64,000 nt of DNA from Paenibacillus_T sp033239625 (GCF_033239625.1 NZ_BTCK01000029.1:1-64000), one strand, 5' to 3'; positions 7,703 through 16,741 are shown, numbered from the stretch's first letter. Notes: generated by a model from the letters alone, not told the origin. Translations and numbers: made by a program.

Positions 7703-8291
7703 GTACATTCTCCTTAAACTTTTTTAATTTTTTAACAATTAATTCAATCAGCCATCGAACAAACACCGCTTTGGCAATATACAACGGGAAGGAATATATG
7801 TATCGCCAATGATCCAGGTCATAAATGTTGAGCCAGACTGAAATCGGTTCAGCAATGAAAGAAAACGCCATTGCCATTACGACATTGGCAATAATAAAGG
7901 ACTTCCAGCTTCGGAAATATTGATAAACCATCATGTGGAACACAGGTAATACGGATAAATCAATTGTGCTCTGGCGTGGGACTAACATAAGGATCTGGTA
8001 CGGGTATGACCATAACCCGAGTTCGCCGCCAGTATCATCAAGTAGAATAATGACGATGGAAAGCACCGCACCGTAAAGTAGAATTTCCTTCACCCTTGCT
8101 TTATCAACCAGCTTCCACCAAATGACCCATTGTACAAAGATAAGGACAAGCAGAAGCCACCACTGAAAGGAGAACAGAACATGGTGATAAAAATATTGCT
8201 CCCTCATTTCCGTAAGCTTATGGTCGACTGCCTTTATTTCGTCAAAGGTGGGATATTCGCCTGACACAAGTGATGCAGCTCCTTTGTTCAT
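7695..8291 (-). CDS. CBO0543-family multi-pass membrane protein, 198 aa
   Basis: Five to six hydrophobic segments after a hydrophilic N-terminus of about 35 residues. The LLDDTGGELGLWSYPYQILM and VLPVFHMMVYQYF segments are characteristic, in my memory, of the CBO0543 family, whose function is unknown and which is common in Bacillus, Paenibacillus and Clostridium. A shorter protein of similar architecture is encoded at 9676 in the same cluster. Start at 8291 is preceded by a short GGAGAA. Its 3' end overlaps the next gene. Confidence 0.75.
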   Translation of the reverse strand: MNKGAASLVSGEYPTFDEIKAVDHKLTEMREQYFYHHVLFSFQWWLLLVLIFVQWVIWWKLVDKARVKEILLYGAVLSIVIILLDDTGGELGLWSYPYQILMLVPRQSTIDLSVLPVFHMMVYQYFRSWKSFIIANVVMAMAFSFIAEPISVWLNIYDLDHWRYIYSFPLYIAKAVFVRWLIELIVKKLKKFKENVHA

Positions 8292-8333
8292 TTCTCCGAT
8301 TTATGGTTTAAGGAATGTTCCAGTCATTGTCTG

Positions 8334-8792
8334 CTATCGGGTTACAGCCAAGCCGTAAGCTTTATGGTCCCAGAGTATATCTTCTACGACCGCTGCCTGA
8401 TGATCTTCACACGCAACAACGAGTATGACGTCGCCCTTTTTCCCTTTTTTGATTTCGAGTTTATTTTTGTTGCGATTCACAAGGTAAATGACCCAATTGA
8501 TGGCCACTCCGACAATAAAACCGAACGCAGCACCGGCAAGCCCCCAGATGATGGGTCCCCCTTTCCATACGAACCCTTTGCTGGCGCCTATGGTTGCAAA
8601 CATAAAGCCTAGGACCATCCCTTTATCGATAAAGGACAGTCCGTCTGCACGGTGGATGCTGTCGAGCAGCCGCGGTTCTTTTTTGCGCAGGTCGAGAGGA
8701 ACTGCGTAAATGCTTGTAATCCCCTTTGCTTCAAGCTCAGTAAGGGCGATTTCAAGAAGGGTTGAGTATTCGAATGTTGCGAAAATTTGCAT
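8334..8792 (-). CDS. Unknown membrane protein with two TM helices, 152 aa
   Basis: Soluble N-terminus (MQIFATFEYSTLLEIALTEL, reminiscent of small alpha/beta sensor domains such as those in general-stress-protein-17M-like proteins), then two glycine-rich transmembrane helices around GMVLGFMFATIGASKGF and GLAGAAFGFIVGVAINW, then a short domain (GDVILVVACEDHQAAVVEDI). The repeated ferredoxin-like beta-alpha-beta ends flanking a glycine-zipper hairpin are notable. Start is ATG 8792 or GTG 8798; GAGG lies 10 or 4 nt upstream. The start region overlaps the stop of the upstream gene (8795), so they are coupled. Confidence 0.7.
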   Translation of the reverse strand: MQIFATFEYSTLLEIALTELEAKGITSIYAVPLDLRKKEPRLLDSIHRADGLSFIDKGMVLGFMFATIGASKGFVWKGGPIIWGLAGAAFGFIVGVAINWVIYLVNRNKNKLEIKKGKKGDVILVVACEDHQAAVVEDILWDHKAYGLAVTR

Positions 8793-8794
8793 GA

Positions 8795-9577
8795 TCACCG
8801 ATCCTCGACTTTCAAGACATGTCCAGCAGGCTGGTAATTGCTTATCAGGTATGCCTTCTGAGCATCATCAAACAATTTATTATTCTCTACGGTGTTCGTA
8901 TAGGCATCATAAATCGTAAAGAAGTAAAACGACGGAAAATACAACACCCATTGTTTATCAAGGACCGATGTGGAGGATTCCAAATCCCCTAAGATAAGGT
9001 AGTGGATGGAAAGAATCAGATTGGAATTCCATATGATCACAATTGTGCTAATCAGAATAAACGATGCCAAGACGATGCGATGCAAATAGAGCTGCCCCAA
9101 ACTAGGAATTCCCATTGACCATACAGCAGCCAGCCACGGCTTGCGTTTATCAAGGTAATTAATCTCAAGCGCTCCAATGCTAAATTCATTGAATGGCCCT
9201 TGTTCCCGATTGGCTAGAACATAAATCTTGTTCATATCAACAGATGTTCTATAACTATCGTAGATCGCGAATAAATACACAGGAATATACAGAGACATGA
9301 ATTTAGGATCCATGACATCTCTGGCTGCCTGAAACTCCCCGTTGAAGGTATGCACGATCGCTAAATTCAAGTGAATTTTCTGATTGATAAAGATCTCCCA
9401 CAGAATAAGGGCATATCCACGCAAATATTTGTTCAACAGTAAATGTCCAAATCCAGGAAAGGCCATCGACCAACAGGCTATCCCGAATGGATTTCGTTTA
9501 TGTATTTGCGATGTCCCTAAGATACTTACATGGGCTACATAACGTCGGCTGCGGTACTTTTCTCTGAAGTTTTCCAT
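8795..9577 (-). CDS. Unknown membrane protein made of two tandem homologous halves, 260 aa
   Basis: The protein contains the same motif twice: W-SMAFPGFGHLLLNKYL followed by a membrane segment, a spacer and IPVYLFAIYDSYRTSVD (first half), then W-SMGIPSLGQLYLHRI, spacer and FPSFYFFTIYDAYTNTVE (second half). Each half resembles a TM2-like hairpin (xxPGxGQxxxG) with an aromatic second helix ending in IYDAYR. A single-unit relative is encoded at 27662. The family function is unknown to me. Start at 9577 follows a weak GGGGGT site. It is the second gene of the cluster and overlaps the third. Confidence 0.75.
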   Translation of the reverse strand: MENFREKYRSRRYVAHVSILGTSQIHKRNPFGIACWSMAFPGFGHLLLNKYLRGYALILWEIFINQKIHLNLAIVHTFNGEFQAARDVMDPKFMSLYIPVYLFAIYDSYRTSVDMNKIYVLANREQGPFNEFSIGALEINYLDKRKPWLAAVWSMGIPSLGQLYLHRIVLASFILISTIVIIWNSNLILSIHYLILGDLESSTSVLDKQWVLYFPSFYFFTIYDAYTNTVENNKLFDDAQKAYLISNYQPAGHVLKVEDR

Positions 9578-9675
9578 TAGACCCCCGAATATTTGCCAAG
9601 TATACGAGCATAGGGTGTCTTTTACCGAAAAGATTTATTCAAATCCTGTCAAGAAGTCGGCAAACGATACGGCGC

Positions 9676-10119
9676 TTATTCCCTTTTTAACTTACTGTAC
9701 AAATATACGATTAGGAATGCCGCGCAGTAGGTAGTGAAGGTCCAAACGACATGCCACCCATTGCCATATATAACCCTTCCGATAATAACGAGGATGTACT
9801 CCGCCAGCGTTATTCCTATGCTCCACACAACAATTAATTTCACAGGTGACCAAATTCGCTTTTCTGTAAAATGGATAAGGAATACTCCCCACACCGGATA
9901 CATGCCTAAATTGTATGGGATTGCGGAATAAGACTCATTCTCTTCGACAATCGGCTTAACGATCCAAAAACCATGTTTGACGAAGAAGTCGTTGAGAAGA
10001 AAAGCGATGACGGAGCTGATCGGGAAGATTCGAATGAGCAGCCTGATTTTATGTGGAATGGGAGCAATAACGACGCATAGCCAAGGAATGATCAATCCGA
10101 CAATATAGTTAAAAATCAT
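9676..10119 (-). CDS. CBO0543-like membrane protein, first gene of the membrane operon, 147 aa
   Basis: Four to five hydrophobic helices. FLLNDFFVKHGFWIVKPIVE and YNLGMYPVWGVFLIHF align by eye with the corresponding LLDDTGGELGLW and VLPVFHMMVYQYF segments of the 198-residue protein at 7695, so the two are probably distant paralogues. Start at 10119 has AGAAGGTG 5 nt upstream. The gap to the next gene (9577) is 98 bases, so the operon could be broken by a second promoter here. Confidence 0.7.
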   Translation of the reverse strand: MIFNYIVGLIIPWLCVVIAPIPHKIRLLIRIFPISSVIAFLLNDFFVKHGFWIVKPIVEENESYSAIPYNLGMYPVWGVFLIHFTEKRIWSPVKLIVVWSIGITLAEYILVIIGRVIYGNGWHVVWTFTTYCAAFLIVYLYSKLKRE

Positions 10120-10220
10120 GCATTCACCTTCTTACTCCAGTTTCAGATAGTATTTACAATCGATATCCATACAACGCAACAGAAGTGGAGCTTCTTGCCT
10201 CGGCAGTGCCCCGAAAGAAA

Positions 10221-10252
10221 AAGAGCCGCTAGAAATATCCTAGCGACTCTTG
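10221..10252 (-). terminator. Intrinsic terminator of the RND/ECF operon
   Basis: AAGAGCCGCTAG / CTAGCGACTCTT stem with one mismatch, overlapping the stop codon of the bactofilin-like gene; on the minus strand it is followed by CTTTTTCTTT. Confidence 0.75.
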
Positions 10253-11082
10253 CTTGAACGTTGTCGGATCGATGCTAACCCGTCCACACAAACACCAAGC
10301 GAAATCATTGTAACGATGAGCAGAACGATCCATCCTAAGACAGGAATATTAATAGCTGAGGCGATTACGATCGCTCCAACCATCACTTTCAACCATGTCG
10401 GGTTCGCTTCCGCAAAGCGAATTTGTTCCCCTAGACGATGACTGATGACGGTTAGCCCAGTAAATACAGCAATGATGAACGCAATCAGAATGAAGATCAA
10501 TATTGGAATTCCGACGATCGTAATGGCCAGCAACGCGCTAATCGCTATAAGCGCTAAGCCACTTAAGAAACCGATGTATAACAAGCGGCTCCAAGACGAT
10601 GCTGCGTAATGGCCGATCAAGGAACGCATCTTCTTCTTTCCTAACAGACCAATAAGTGTCGGTACAAGAATAAGCAGGATGACAATACCCAGCTGTATCA
10701 TCCATAATCCAACCGTAAGGCTCCCTCCGATTAATAAACTGGTCTGTGTCGGATCATCCAGCGACAGATTATACACGTCATCCCCAATGAGCGTACCTGG
10801 CTCCTGATTGACTTGTCCACCAATAACAACGATCATGCCGTCTATCTGGGCAGTATTAGCTGCGTGCAGGTCACCATTAATAACAACAACAATACCTGTA
10901 ACGTGTCCAAGGACTTCTGCATCTCCTCCGACAACGTATACGTCATCAACGGTCTGGCCGACTGGAACGATCGTGTTCTGATGTTCGAAAACAGCTGCCG
11001 CAGATGTGCGGTCGGGCGTCATAACCAAGAACACAATAAGGATGCAACTGAACACGTATGCCATTCGTTTCATCGAAGTCAT
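10240..11082 (-). CDS. Bactofilin-like polymer-forming membrane protein, 280 aa
   Basis: N-terminal signal or membrane helix, then about 80 residues of short beta repeats (VDDVYVVGGDAEVLGHVTG, VVVINGDLHAANTAQIDG, MIVVIGGQVNQEPG) like the bactofilin/polymer-forming beta-helix, then four hydrophobic helices (residues 120-270). This extracytoplasmic beta-helix plus polytopic membrane region recurs next to ECF sigma systems. Start at ATG 11082 is preferred, 9 nt after GGAGG; an ATG at 11091 overlaps the upstream stop but sits too close to the site. It is last in the operon after the anti-sigma gene, so it may sense or buffer envelope stress; this is inference. Confidence 0.75.
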   Translation of the reverse strand: MTSMKRMAYVFSCILIVFLVMTPDRTSAAAVFEHQNTIVPVGQTVDDVYVVGGDAEVLGHVTGIVVVINGDLHAANTAQIDGMIVVIGGQVNQEPGTLIGDDVYNLSLDDPTQTSLLIGGSLTVGLWMIQLGIVILLILVPTLIGLLGKKKMRSLIGHYAASSWSRLLYIGFLSGLALIAISALLAITIVGIPILIFILIAFIIAVFTGLTVISHRLGEQIRFAEANPTWLKVMVGAIVIASAINIPVLGWIVLLIVTMISLGVCVDGLASIRQRSSKSR

Positions 11083-11087
11083 TGTGG

Positions 11088-11576
11088 TCATCCTCCCTCC
11101 ATCGATGTTAGACGTATTGCTCTTCTCAGATAATAAATGGACGTGAACAAGACGAAGATCGATAAGAATACAGCTGTTGCCGAAATAATGGGAATGCTCG
11201 CCATGAAATGAGTCGACATGTACAAGAAAGCGGATAGCAATCGTATAAAGCTATGGATGAACTTAACGACCATCATACTCCTCGTAATTCCGAACAGGAT
11301 GAAGATGAATCCAGCTAACAACGGAAGTAATAGCCATCTCTTGCGAATTGTCACTCGTTGTTCCTGTTGAATGGCTTGCATGACATGGATATCAAAATCA
11401 ATGGGTGCTTGCTTGTATTGGAATGCATCATGTACCTGCGCTTGGAAGCTTAACCAATCTTGCAGTAACGCCTGACAGGACGCACAGCTCTCGAGGTGAG
11501 CTTCGACCGCGAGCTTTTCTTCTTCAGTCAACTCATTGTCCAAGTAGGCTAACAATTGATCTTCAAGATGGTTCAT
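11088..11576 (-). CDS. Zinc-finger anti-sigma factor (RsiW-like), 162 aa
   Basis: MNHLEDQLLAYLDNELTEEE and HLESCASCQALL carry the H-x3-C-x2-C zinc-binding anti-sigma (ZAS/zf-HC2) motif at residues 27-34. Two hydrophobic segments follow (about 85-105 and 128-150), so the protein is membrane-anchored with the sigma-binding domain inside the cell. Its ATG overlaps the sigma gene stop (ATGA), as expected for a cotranslated sigma/anti-sigma pair, with GGAGGAG 5 nt upstream. It most probably inhibits the sigma factor encoded directly before it. Confidence 0.9.
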   Translation of the reverse strand: MNHLEDQLLAYLDNELTEEEKLAVEAHLESCASCQALLQDWLSFQAQVHDAFQYKQAPIDFDIHVMQAIQQEQRVTIRKRWLLLPLLAGFIFILFGITRSMMVVKFIHSFIRLLSAFLYMSTHFMASIPIISATAVFLSIFVLFTSIYYLRRAIRLTSMEGG

Positions 11577-12106
11577 ACAGGCTCCTCCTTCCTTAATTGT
11601 TTGCGTAGTGCCATACGAGCTGCGAACAATCGAGATTTGACCGTGCCTAACGGAACTTTGGTCACCTGTGCAATCTCTTCATATCGGTAGCCCTGTACAT
11701 CGTGCAATAGGATGACCTCGCGATGCTCCACGGACAGCCCTGCGATTGCGTCTTCGATCGACAGTCTCTCGGAAGGATCAGATGCTTCCCTGGTATCTAT
11801 CATCGAATCGTCGGCTTCCTCCTGGAAACCCTGTTCTTTCATCTTCTTCATGATTCGGTTTTTGGATAGGTTAGATACGATTCTGAAAAACCATGATGCG
11901 AATGCGAACTCACTTTCAAGACTAGATAAAGAGTAATATGCCTTCACAAAAGCTTCTTGTGCAACGTCTTCGGCATCCATCCGATCATTCAACATACCTA
12001 GCGCGTAACGGTACACTGGATCTTTGAATCGCTTGACGAGTTGGGCGTATGCATCCTTATCTCCATGCTTGGCAAGATGAATGATTCGATATAACTCCTC
12101 GTCCAC
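11573..12106 (-). CDS. ECF RNA polymerase sigma factor (SigW-like), 177 aa
   Basis: Region 2 (FKDPVYRYALGMLNDRMDAE, DVAQEAFVKAYYSL, FASWFFRIVSNLSKNRIMKK) and region 4 (LSVEHREVILLHDVQGYRYE, VPLGTVKSRLFAARMALRKQ) are complete, with no sigma 1.1 or 3, as in ECF sigma factors. The first in-frame start is GTG at 12106, immediately after in-frame TGA codons; AGGGG lies 10 nt upstream and overlaps the RND stop codon. It starts 13 bases after the RND pump gene and overlaps the anti-sigma gene, giving the order pump, sigma, anti-sigma, bactofilin-like protein. Confidence 0.92.
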   Translation of the reverse strand: MDEELYRIIHLAKHGDKDAYAQLVKRFKDPVYRYALGMLNDRMDAEDVAQEAFVKAYYSLSSLESEFAFASWFFRIVSNLSKNRIMKKMKEQGFQEEADDSMIDTREASDPSERLSIEDAIAGLSVEHREVILLHDVQGYRYEEIAQVTKVPLGTVKSRLFAARMALRKQLRKEEPV

Positions 12107-12119
12107 TCCTCATCAACCC

Positions 12120-15100
12120 CTACTGTTCTGCAGCCTTCCTGCCTTGCATCCATTCATAAATAATCGGAATGACGATAAAGCTGTTCAGCGTGGAAGTGAT
12201 CATCCCGCCGATTACTACAATGCCAAGCACTTGCGAAATAACGGTATCTGCATGATGTGTCAACGCAAGCGGCAGCAGCGTCAATATGGTTGTGCCGGCG
12301 GTCATGAAGATCGGTCTTACACGCGACAGGCTTCCAGACATAACAGCTTCGCGCAGCGGCATGCCTTCTTTACGGTTGCGTTCGATTCTGTCAATTAGCA
12401 CAATTCCGTTCGTAACCACGATACCGGTGAGCATCAGTACGCCGATCAAGGCGGCAAGATCCCACTGTCCTTGAATCCCGTACAGAGCAATTACAACGCC
12501 GGACAACGCAAGCGGGATACTAATCAGCACTGCGAGCGGTGCTTTCCATCCTTTGAATACGACGCTCGTGATTAAGAGTACTAGAAGAATCGAAATCACG
12601 ACAGCGATCGTCATCTCGATGATCATTTGCGTTATTTGAGCTGTAATTCCCCCTGTGGAGTAGACTACTCCGCTTGGCAGTTGGATTTGCGACAATGATT
12701 CGTTCACAGCCTTGGACACTTTGCTCATATCCTTTGATGTGATTTGTGCGGATACGATTGCGACAGGCTTGCCATCTTGTTCTACGATCGAGGAAGGTGC
12801 GCTGCTCGCTTGGATGGAAGCGACCTGATCCAGACGGTAGGTCTGGGTTCCCGTACCATGTAAGGTCTCCGCTGATAGCGAATCCAGCACCTGCTGTGGT
12901 GTATAGACAGGCAAGGCAGCATCATTATTCGTTCCCTCTCGAATCGGATCAATATACACATCAACTGGAATACTGCCATTCCCATTCGACACAGGAAGAT
13001 CAAAGTCTTTCCCTTTGGCGAGATAGCGCGCTACAATCTGATTGATTTCCGCCGGCTGGATGCCTGCTGCCTCTACCTTCGCTTTGTCAATCTGAACATC
13101 GAATTTGGGAATTCCATTCGTCAGGTCCGATTGACCGGCAACGGCTAAGCCTGATATGGCAGCGAGCTTGGTGCGCACTAACTGAGCTGACTGATCCAGC
13201 GTTTGTTGGTCCGAACCTGAAAGCTTAATTTGGATCGACGAGTCATCGCCGGCCAGGCTTTGATTCGTCACGGTAATGACAGCTCGATCCGCAATCGGGG
13301 ACAGCTCGGCTTGCAAATTAGTGATCGCAGCATCGACCTCTTGCTTGTCCTTCACGACAACCGATAAATTCGCGACATTCGGCTGTTGAATATATCCGCC
13401 ACCTTGATCGAACACATCATCTGCAGTCGGCGTGAAGGAAGAACCGAATACTGCCGAATAGGAATCGACCATCGAATCCTGGTACAGAGCGGCTTCCACT
13501 TGTTTCACCTTGTTATCGACGGCTGACAGCGGCGATCCTTTGGGCAGTTCAATCTTGATTGCGACTTGTCCAGTGGTCGAGCTTGGCAGCAGGCTGAAAG
13601 GCAGCAGTGCGGCAAAGATCCCAGCAGCAATAAACAATAGAAGCGAAATGCTAATGACCGATTTCTTATGCTTGAGTACTAGAACAAGTATTGGCTTCAT
13701 TATTGGTTCCAGTGTAATTGCCTTTCCCTTCGGCTCCTTCCAGCCCATGAATGCGAACGTTGGAATCACCACCATAGCAACAAGGAACGATACGGCAAGC
13801 GAAATAACGACCGACCAAGCAAAACCGGAATAAGATGCGCCGACGATGCCTCCGACTAAGGCGATTGGCACATAGACAGCAATCGTTGTCGCAGTCGATG
13901 CGAAGATCGCAGGCAGCATTTCTACGACAGCGGAAGCCAGTATTGGCAGGATCGGTTTTCCTTTGTTCTCTTGCTCACGACTATACATGTTATCCAGAAT
14001 AACGATCGCATCATCTACGATACGCCCCATCGCGACTATGAGACCTGAGACAGTAAGAATATTCAATGTAACACCCATCGATTTGAGCACTGCCGTTGCA
14101 GCAAGCAGCGAGATTGGTAACGAAACGGCAATAAGAAGCGTTGAACGTACATTGCGGAAGAAATACAGTACGCATAACATCGAGAACAGACAGCCTAGCA
14201 GGCCTTCGCGAACTAGTCCCATCAGGGAGTGGTTCAATTCTTGGGCTCGATCAGTCAGCAATTGCATCTCTACCTCATGTTTCTGTACAGCAGGAATAGC
14301 GTTCACACGCGCTTTCACTTGTTTCGCTGTGTCCGTAATCGTGGCCGAAGGGGTTTTGATTACGTTAATCTGTACACTCGCCTTGCCATTGGTGCGCGAT
14401 ACCGTCTTCACATCTGTCAGCGACGGTGATACGGAGGCGACCTCATATAAAGGGACGGCATGATCTTTATTTTTAATTTGCAAATTGCGCAGGTCCTGTT
14501 CGCCTAAATCCCAACCGTCGATTCTGATCGGGAAGGTGCTCTTCACATTCGCTGCATTTCCTTGAAGGGATGGAATATCCGCTGTGATCGATTTGTTGAA
14601 ATCATCGAGCGTGAATCCTTTAGCCGTCAAATCCTTCATCCGCACGAGTACGACGTAACCTTTATTCGCACCGCCAACCGTCTGTACATCCGATACGCCA
14701 GGAACGGATTTTAACTGTTTGACGATCTCCATCTGCGTCGTGGATTGGAGGGTTAGTTCGTCTATGCTGTTGCTTGCTGATGTAAGGCTGTAACTTAGAA
14801 TAGGGAATGTGCTGGACGTCAACCTTGTTACGACAGGTTTGTTCAACCCATCAGGAAGATCGGCGTCGATTAATGCCATTTTCACATCACTTTCTGCTCT
14901 GTCCATGTTGTAATCCATTGGAAAAGCAAGATTCAAGAGCACGCCGCCATCGTACGAAGTCGTTTGAATACTCGTTAGACCATTGGTTCGGTGTAAAGCC
15001 TCCTCCAGCGGAGCAGCAACATCATGTTTAATCTGATCGGCCTGATAGGACGATGCTCGCAGCGACACCATCATGGTTGTGTTATTAATTCCTGGCAAGT

Positions 15101-15209
15101 AGTCGCGCTGCATTTGGTACGCCGAGACGCCACCCCAAGCGAGAATGAGTACAACAAAGATAAGGATAATAACGGATCGCTGCATAACCGTTTCAATCAA
15201 TCGCTTCAT
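12120..15209 (-). CDS. RND-family efflux pump (SwrC/AcrB-like), 1029 aa
   Basis: Full-length RND transporter: first TM helix at residues 12-30, periplasm-type porter loops, SLPISLLAATAVLKSMG and GRIVDDAIVILDNM in TM4 (paired Asp for proton relay), FASTATTIAVYVPIALVGG, and a second half with LISIPLALSGVVIAL, VTNGIVLIDRIERN and GTTILTLLPLAL. Length is typical. Gram-positive relatives such as Bacillus SwrC export surfactin and other lipophilic compounds. No separate membrane-fusion protein is adjacent. AAAGGAG lies 8 nt before the ATG. The next gene is an ECF sigma factor 13 bases away, so the pump is probably in the same transcript. Confidence 0.92.
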   Translation of the reverse strand: MKRLIETVMQRSVIILIFVVLILAWGGVSAYQMQRDYLPGINNTTMMVSLRASSYQADQIKHDVAAPLEEALHRTNGLTSIQTTSYDGGVLLNLAFPMDYNMDRAESDVKMALIDADLPDGLNKPVVTRLTSSTFPILSYSLTSASNSIDELTLQSTTQMEIVKQLKSVPGVSDVQTVGGANKGYVVLVRMKDLTAKGFTLDDFNKSITADIPSLQGNAANVKSTFPIRIDGWDLGEQDLRNLQIKNKDHAVPLYEVASVSPSLTDVKTVSRTNGKASVQINVIKTPSATITDTAKQVKARVNAIPAVQKHEVEMQLLTDRAQELNHSLMGLVREGLLGCLFSMLCVLYFFRNVRSTLLIAVSLPISLLAATAVLKSMGVTLNILTVSGLIVAMGRIVDDAIVILDNMYSREQENKGKPILPILASAVVEMLPAIFASTATTIAVYVPIALVGGIVGASYSGFAWSVVISLAVSFLVAMVVIPTFAFMGWKEPKGKAITLEPIMKPILVLVLKHKKSVISISLLLFIAAGIFAALLPFSLLPSSTTGQVAIKIELPKGSPLSAVDNKVKQVEAALYQDSMVDSYSAVFGSSFTPTADDVFDQGGGYIQQPNVANLSVVVKDKQEVDAAITNLQAELSPIADRAVITVTNQSLAGDDSSIQIKLSGSDQQTLDQSAQLVRTKLAAISGLAVAGQSDLTNGIPKFDVQIDKAKVEAAGIQPAEINQIVARYLAKGKDFDLPVSNGNGSIPVDVYIDPIREGTNNDAALPVYTPQQVLDSLSAETLHGTGTQTYRLDQVASIQASSAPSSIVEQDGKPVAIVSAQITSKDMSKVSKAVNESLSQIQLPSGVVYSTGGITAQITQMIIEMTIAVVISILLVLLITSVVFKGWKAPLAVLISIPLALSGVVIALYGIQGQWDLAALIGVLMLTGIVVTNGIVLIDRIERNRKEGMPLREAVMSGSLSRVRPIFMTAGTTILTLLPLALTHHADTVISQVLGIVVIGGMITSTLNSFIVIPIIYEWMQGRKAAEQ

Positions 15210-15302
15210 AGTAATGACTCCTTTCGGTTTGTATATGAGAAAGGACAGACGCGATGGCCGATTTGTTCATAGGAACTTATTTGTATTTATTGGAAATAAT
15301 AA

Positions 15303-15324
15303 AAGCCGCCATTATAGGCGGCTT
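15303..15324. terminator. Terminator-like hairpin in a divergent promoter region
   Basis: AAGCCGCC / GGCGGCTT with a six-base loop, flanked on one side by AATAATAAAA (T-rich on the minus strand). It lies upstream of both flanking genes, which are divergent, so it does not terminate either; it may be a leader element, a remnant or the end of an unseen small transcript. Confidence 0.45.
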
Positions 15325-15510
15325 GAATTTATTCATCTGATTAAAGGTGTAATGTTACATTTTGATAAAAAGATCGTCTACATGACGCACTTCATTTGAA
15401 CTCTGTTCTAGACACCAGTATGATGTATATATGTGGTTAGTTGTTAAGCGTTTGAATCGCTATCATACGTTTGACGAGCCTTCTTTATGAATGAAAGGAC
15501 GTGCGTCCCG

Positions 15511-16677
15511 TTGACCAAAACACGTCAGGTGACGGAGAGATTGAAGTTCATGCTTTTGAATCAGAAGTTGTTCAGTTTCCTTCTTATCTTACTAATGATT
15601 GGGGTGAATATTTTTGTCATTAGCAAGATAACCTTTGTATTCCATCCGCTGAAGATTTTGCTTGAAACGGTGTTCCTGCCTATTCTGCTAACCGGCGTCG
15701 CTTACTATCTGCTTAATCCGATCGTCGAGTTCTTAGAGAAGCGGAATATTAAACGGGCCTATTCCATATTGGCTCTGTATTTACTAGTTGCTGGCATCAT
15801 TACACTGATCGTTCTCGCAGTCATTCCGCTGTTAAAGGAACAAATCACAGGATTAATCGATCAATTCCCAGCATTTAGCCGAGAAGCGCAGCTCCGATTC
15901 GAAGACCTGATCGGCAGCGAGTACTTCAACCAATTCCAGCAAGCGACTGGATTTGATGCTGCAAGCATGACCGATGCCTTCTCGAGTTATGCAACTAATA
16001 TTCTTAACAATGCATGGAATAGCATTGGCGGATTCGTTGGCGCGCTTACTGAAACCGTGCTGTCGATTATCGTCGTTCCGTTTATTCTCTTCTACCTATT
16101 GAAAGATCGTCGCAAATTAGCTCCCTATGTGCTTGATTTTCTGCCGACCAAATTACGTAATCGTTCGTTCACCGTCATGCTGGAGATGAATCACCAGATC
16201 AGCTCCTATATTCGCGGGCAAATTCTTGACAGCCTTTGTGTCGGTGTACTTTTATACATTGGTTACTTAATTATAGGATTGGATTATTCACTCGTTCTGG
16301 CTGTCACTGCAGCCTGCACGAGCGTCGTTCCTTATTTGGGGCCTGCGATTGCAATTGCTCCAGCGTTAGTTGTCGCCATGGTTACCTCCCCGATCATGCT
16401 GTTGAAAATGGTCGTCGTATGGACGCTTATTCAGCTCTTCGAAGGTAAACTCATTACGCCTCAAATTATGGGCAAAGCGATGCGCATCCATCCGATCACG
16501 ATTATTTTCGTTATCCTTACGGCCGGGAAGCTATTCGGAATTGTCGGCATTATTCTCGCGGTTCCGGGGTACGCCATTCTGAAAGTTATCGTGACCCACT
16601 TGTTCAGGTGGTTTAAATCGTATTCAGGCTTATATGAAGCGAATAAGGAACCCGATTATGAGATTCCCAAATCTTGA
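15511..16677 (+). CDS. AI-2E family (PerM/YrrI-like) membrane protein, 388 aa
   Basis: Eight or so membrane segments with the family blocks LPILLTGVAYYLLNPIVEFL, IVVPFILFYLLKDRR, QISSYIRGQILDSLCVGVLL, TSVVPYLGPAIAIAPALVVA, LIQLFEGKLITPQIMG and IILAVPGYAILKV. The family was named after TqsA but includes sodium/proton antiporters; the substrate here is unknown. The start is ambiguous: TTG 15511 follows AAAGGA by 11 nt, whereas ATG 15487 has no site. A strong bidirectional terminator follows. Confidence 0.88.
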   Translation: MTKTRQVTERLKFMLLNQKLFSFLLILLMIGVNIFVISKITFVFHPLKILLETVFLPILLTGVAYYLLNPIVEFLEKRNIKRAYSILALYLLVAGIITLIVLAVIPLLKEQITGLIDQFPAFSREAQLRFEDLIGSEYFNQFQQATGFDAASMTDAFSSYATNILNNAWNSIGGFVGALTETVLSIIVVPFILFYLLKDRRKLAPYVLDFLPTKLRNRSFTVMLEMNHQISSYIRGQILDSLCVGVLLYIGYLIIGLDYSLVLAVTAACTSVVPYLGPAIAIAPALVVAMVTSPIMLLKMVVVWTLIQLFEGKLITPQIMGKAMRIHPITIIFVILTAGKLFGIVGIILAVPGYAILKVIVTHLFRWFKSYSGLYEANKEPDYEIPKS

Positions 16678-16703
16678 TTGTACATAGCAGTCGCTTAGCA
16701 GAT

Positions 16704-16741
16704 AAAACAAAAAGTCGCGAATCATCGCGACTTTTTGTTTT
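16704..16741. terminator. Bidirectional terminator between convergent genes
   Basis: Perfect 17-bp stem AAAACAAAAAGTCGCGA / TCGCGACTTTTTGTTTT with an ATCA loop; A and T runs make it a good terminator on both strands. Confidence 0.9.
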
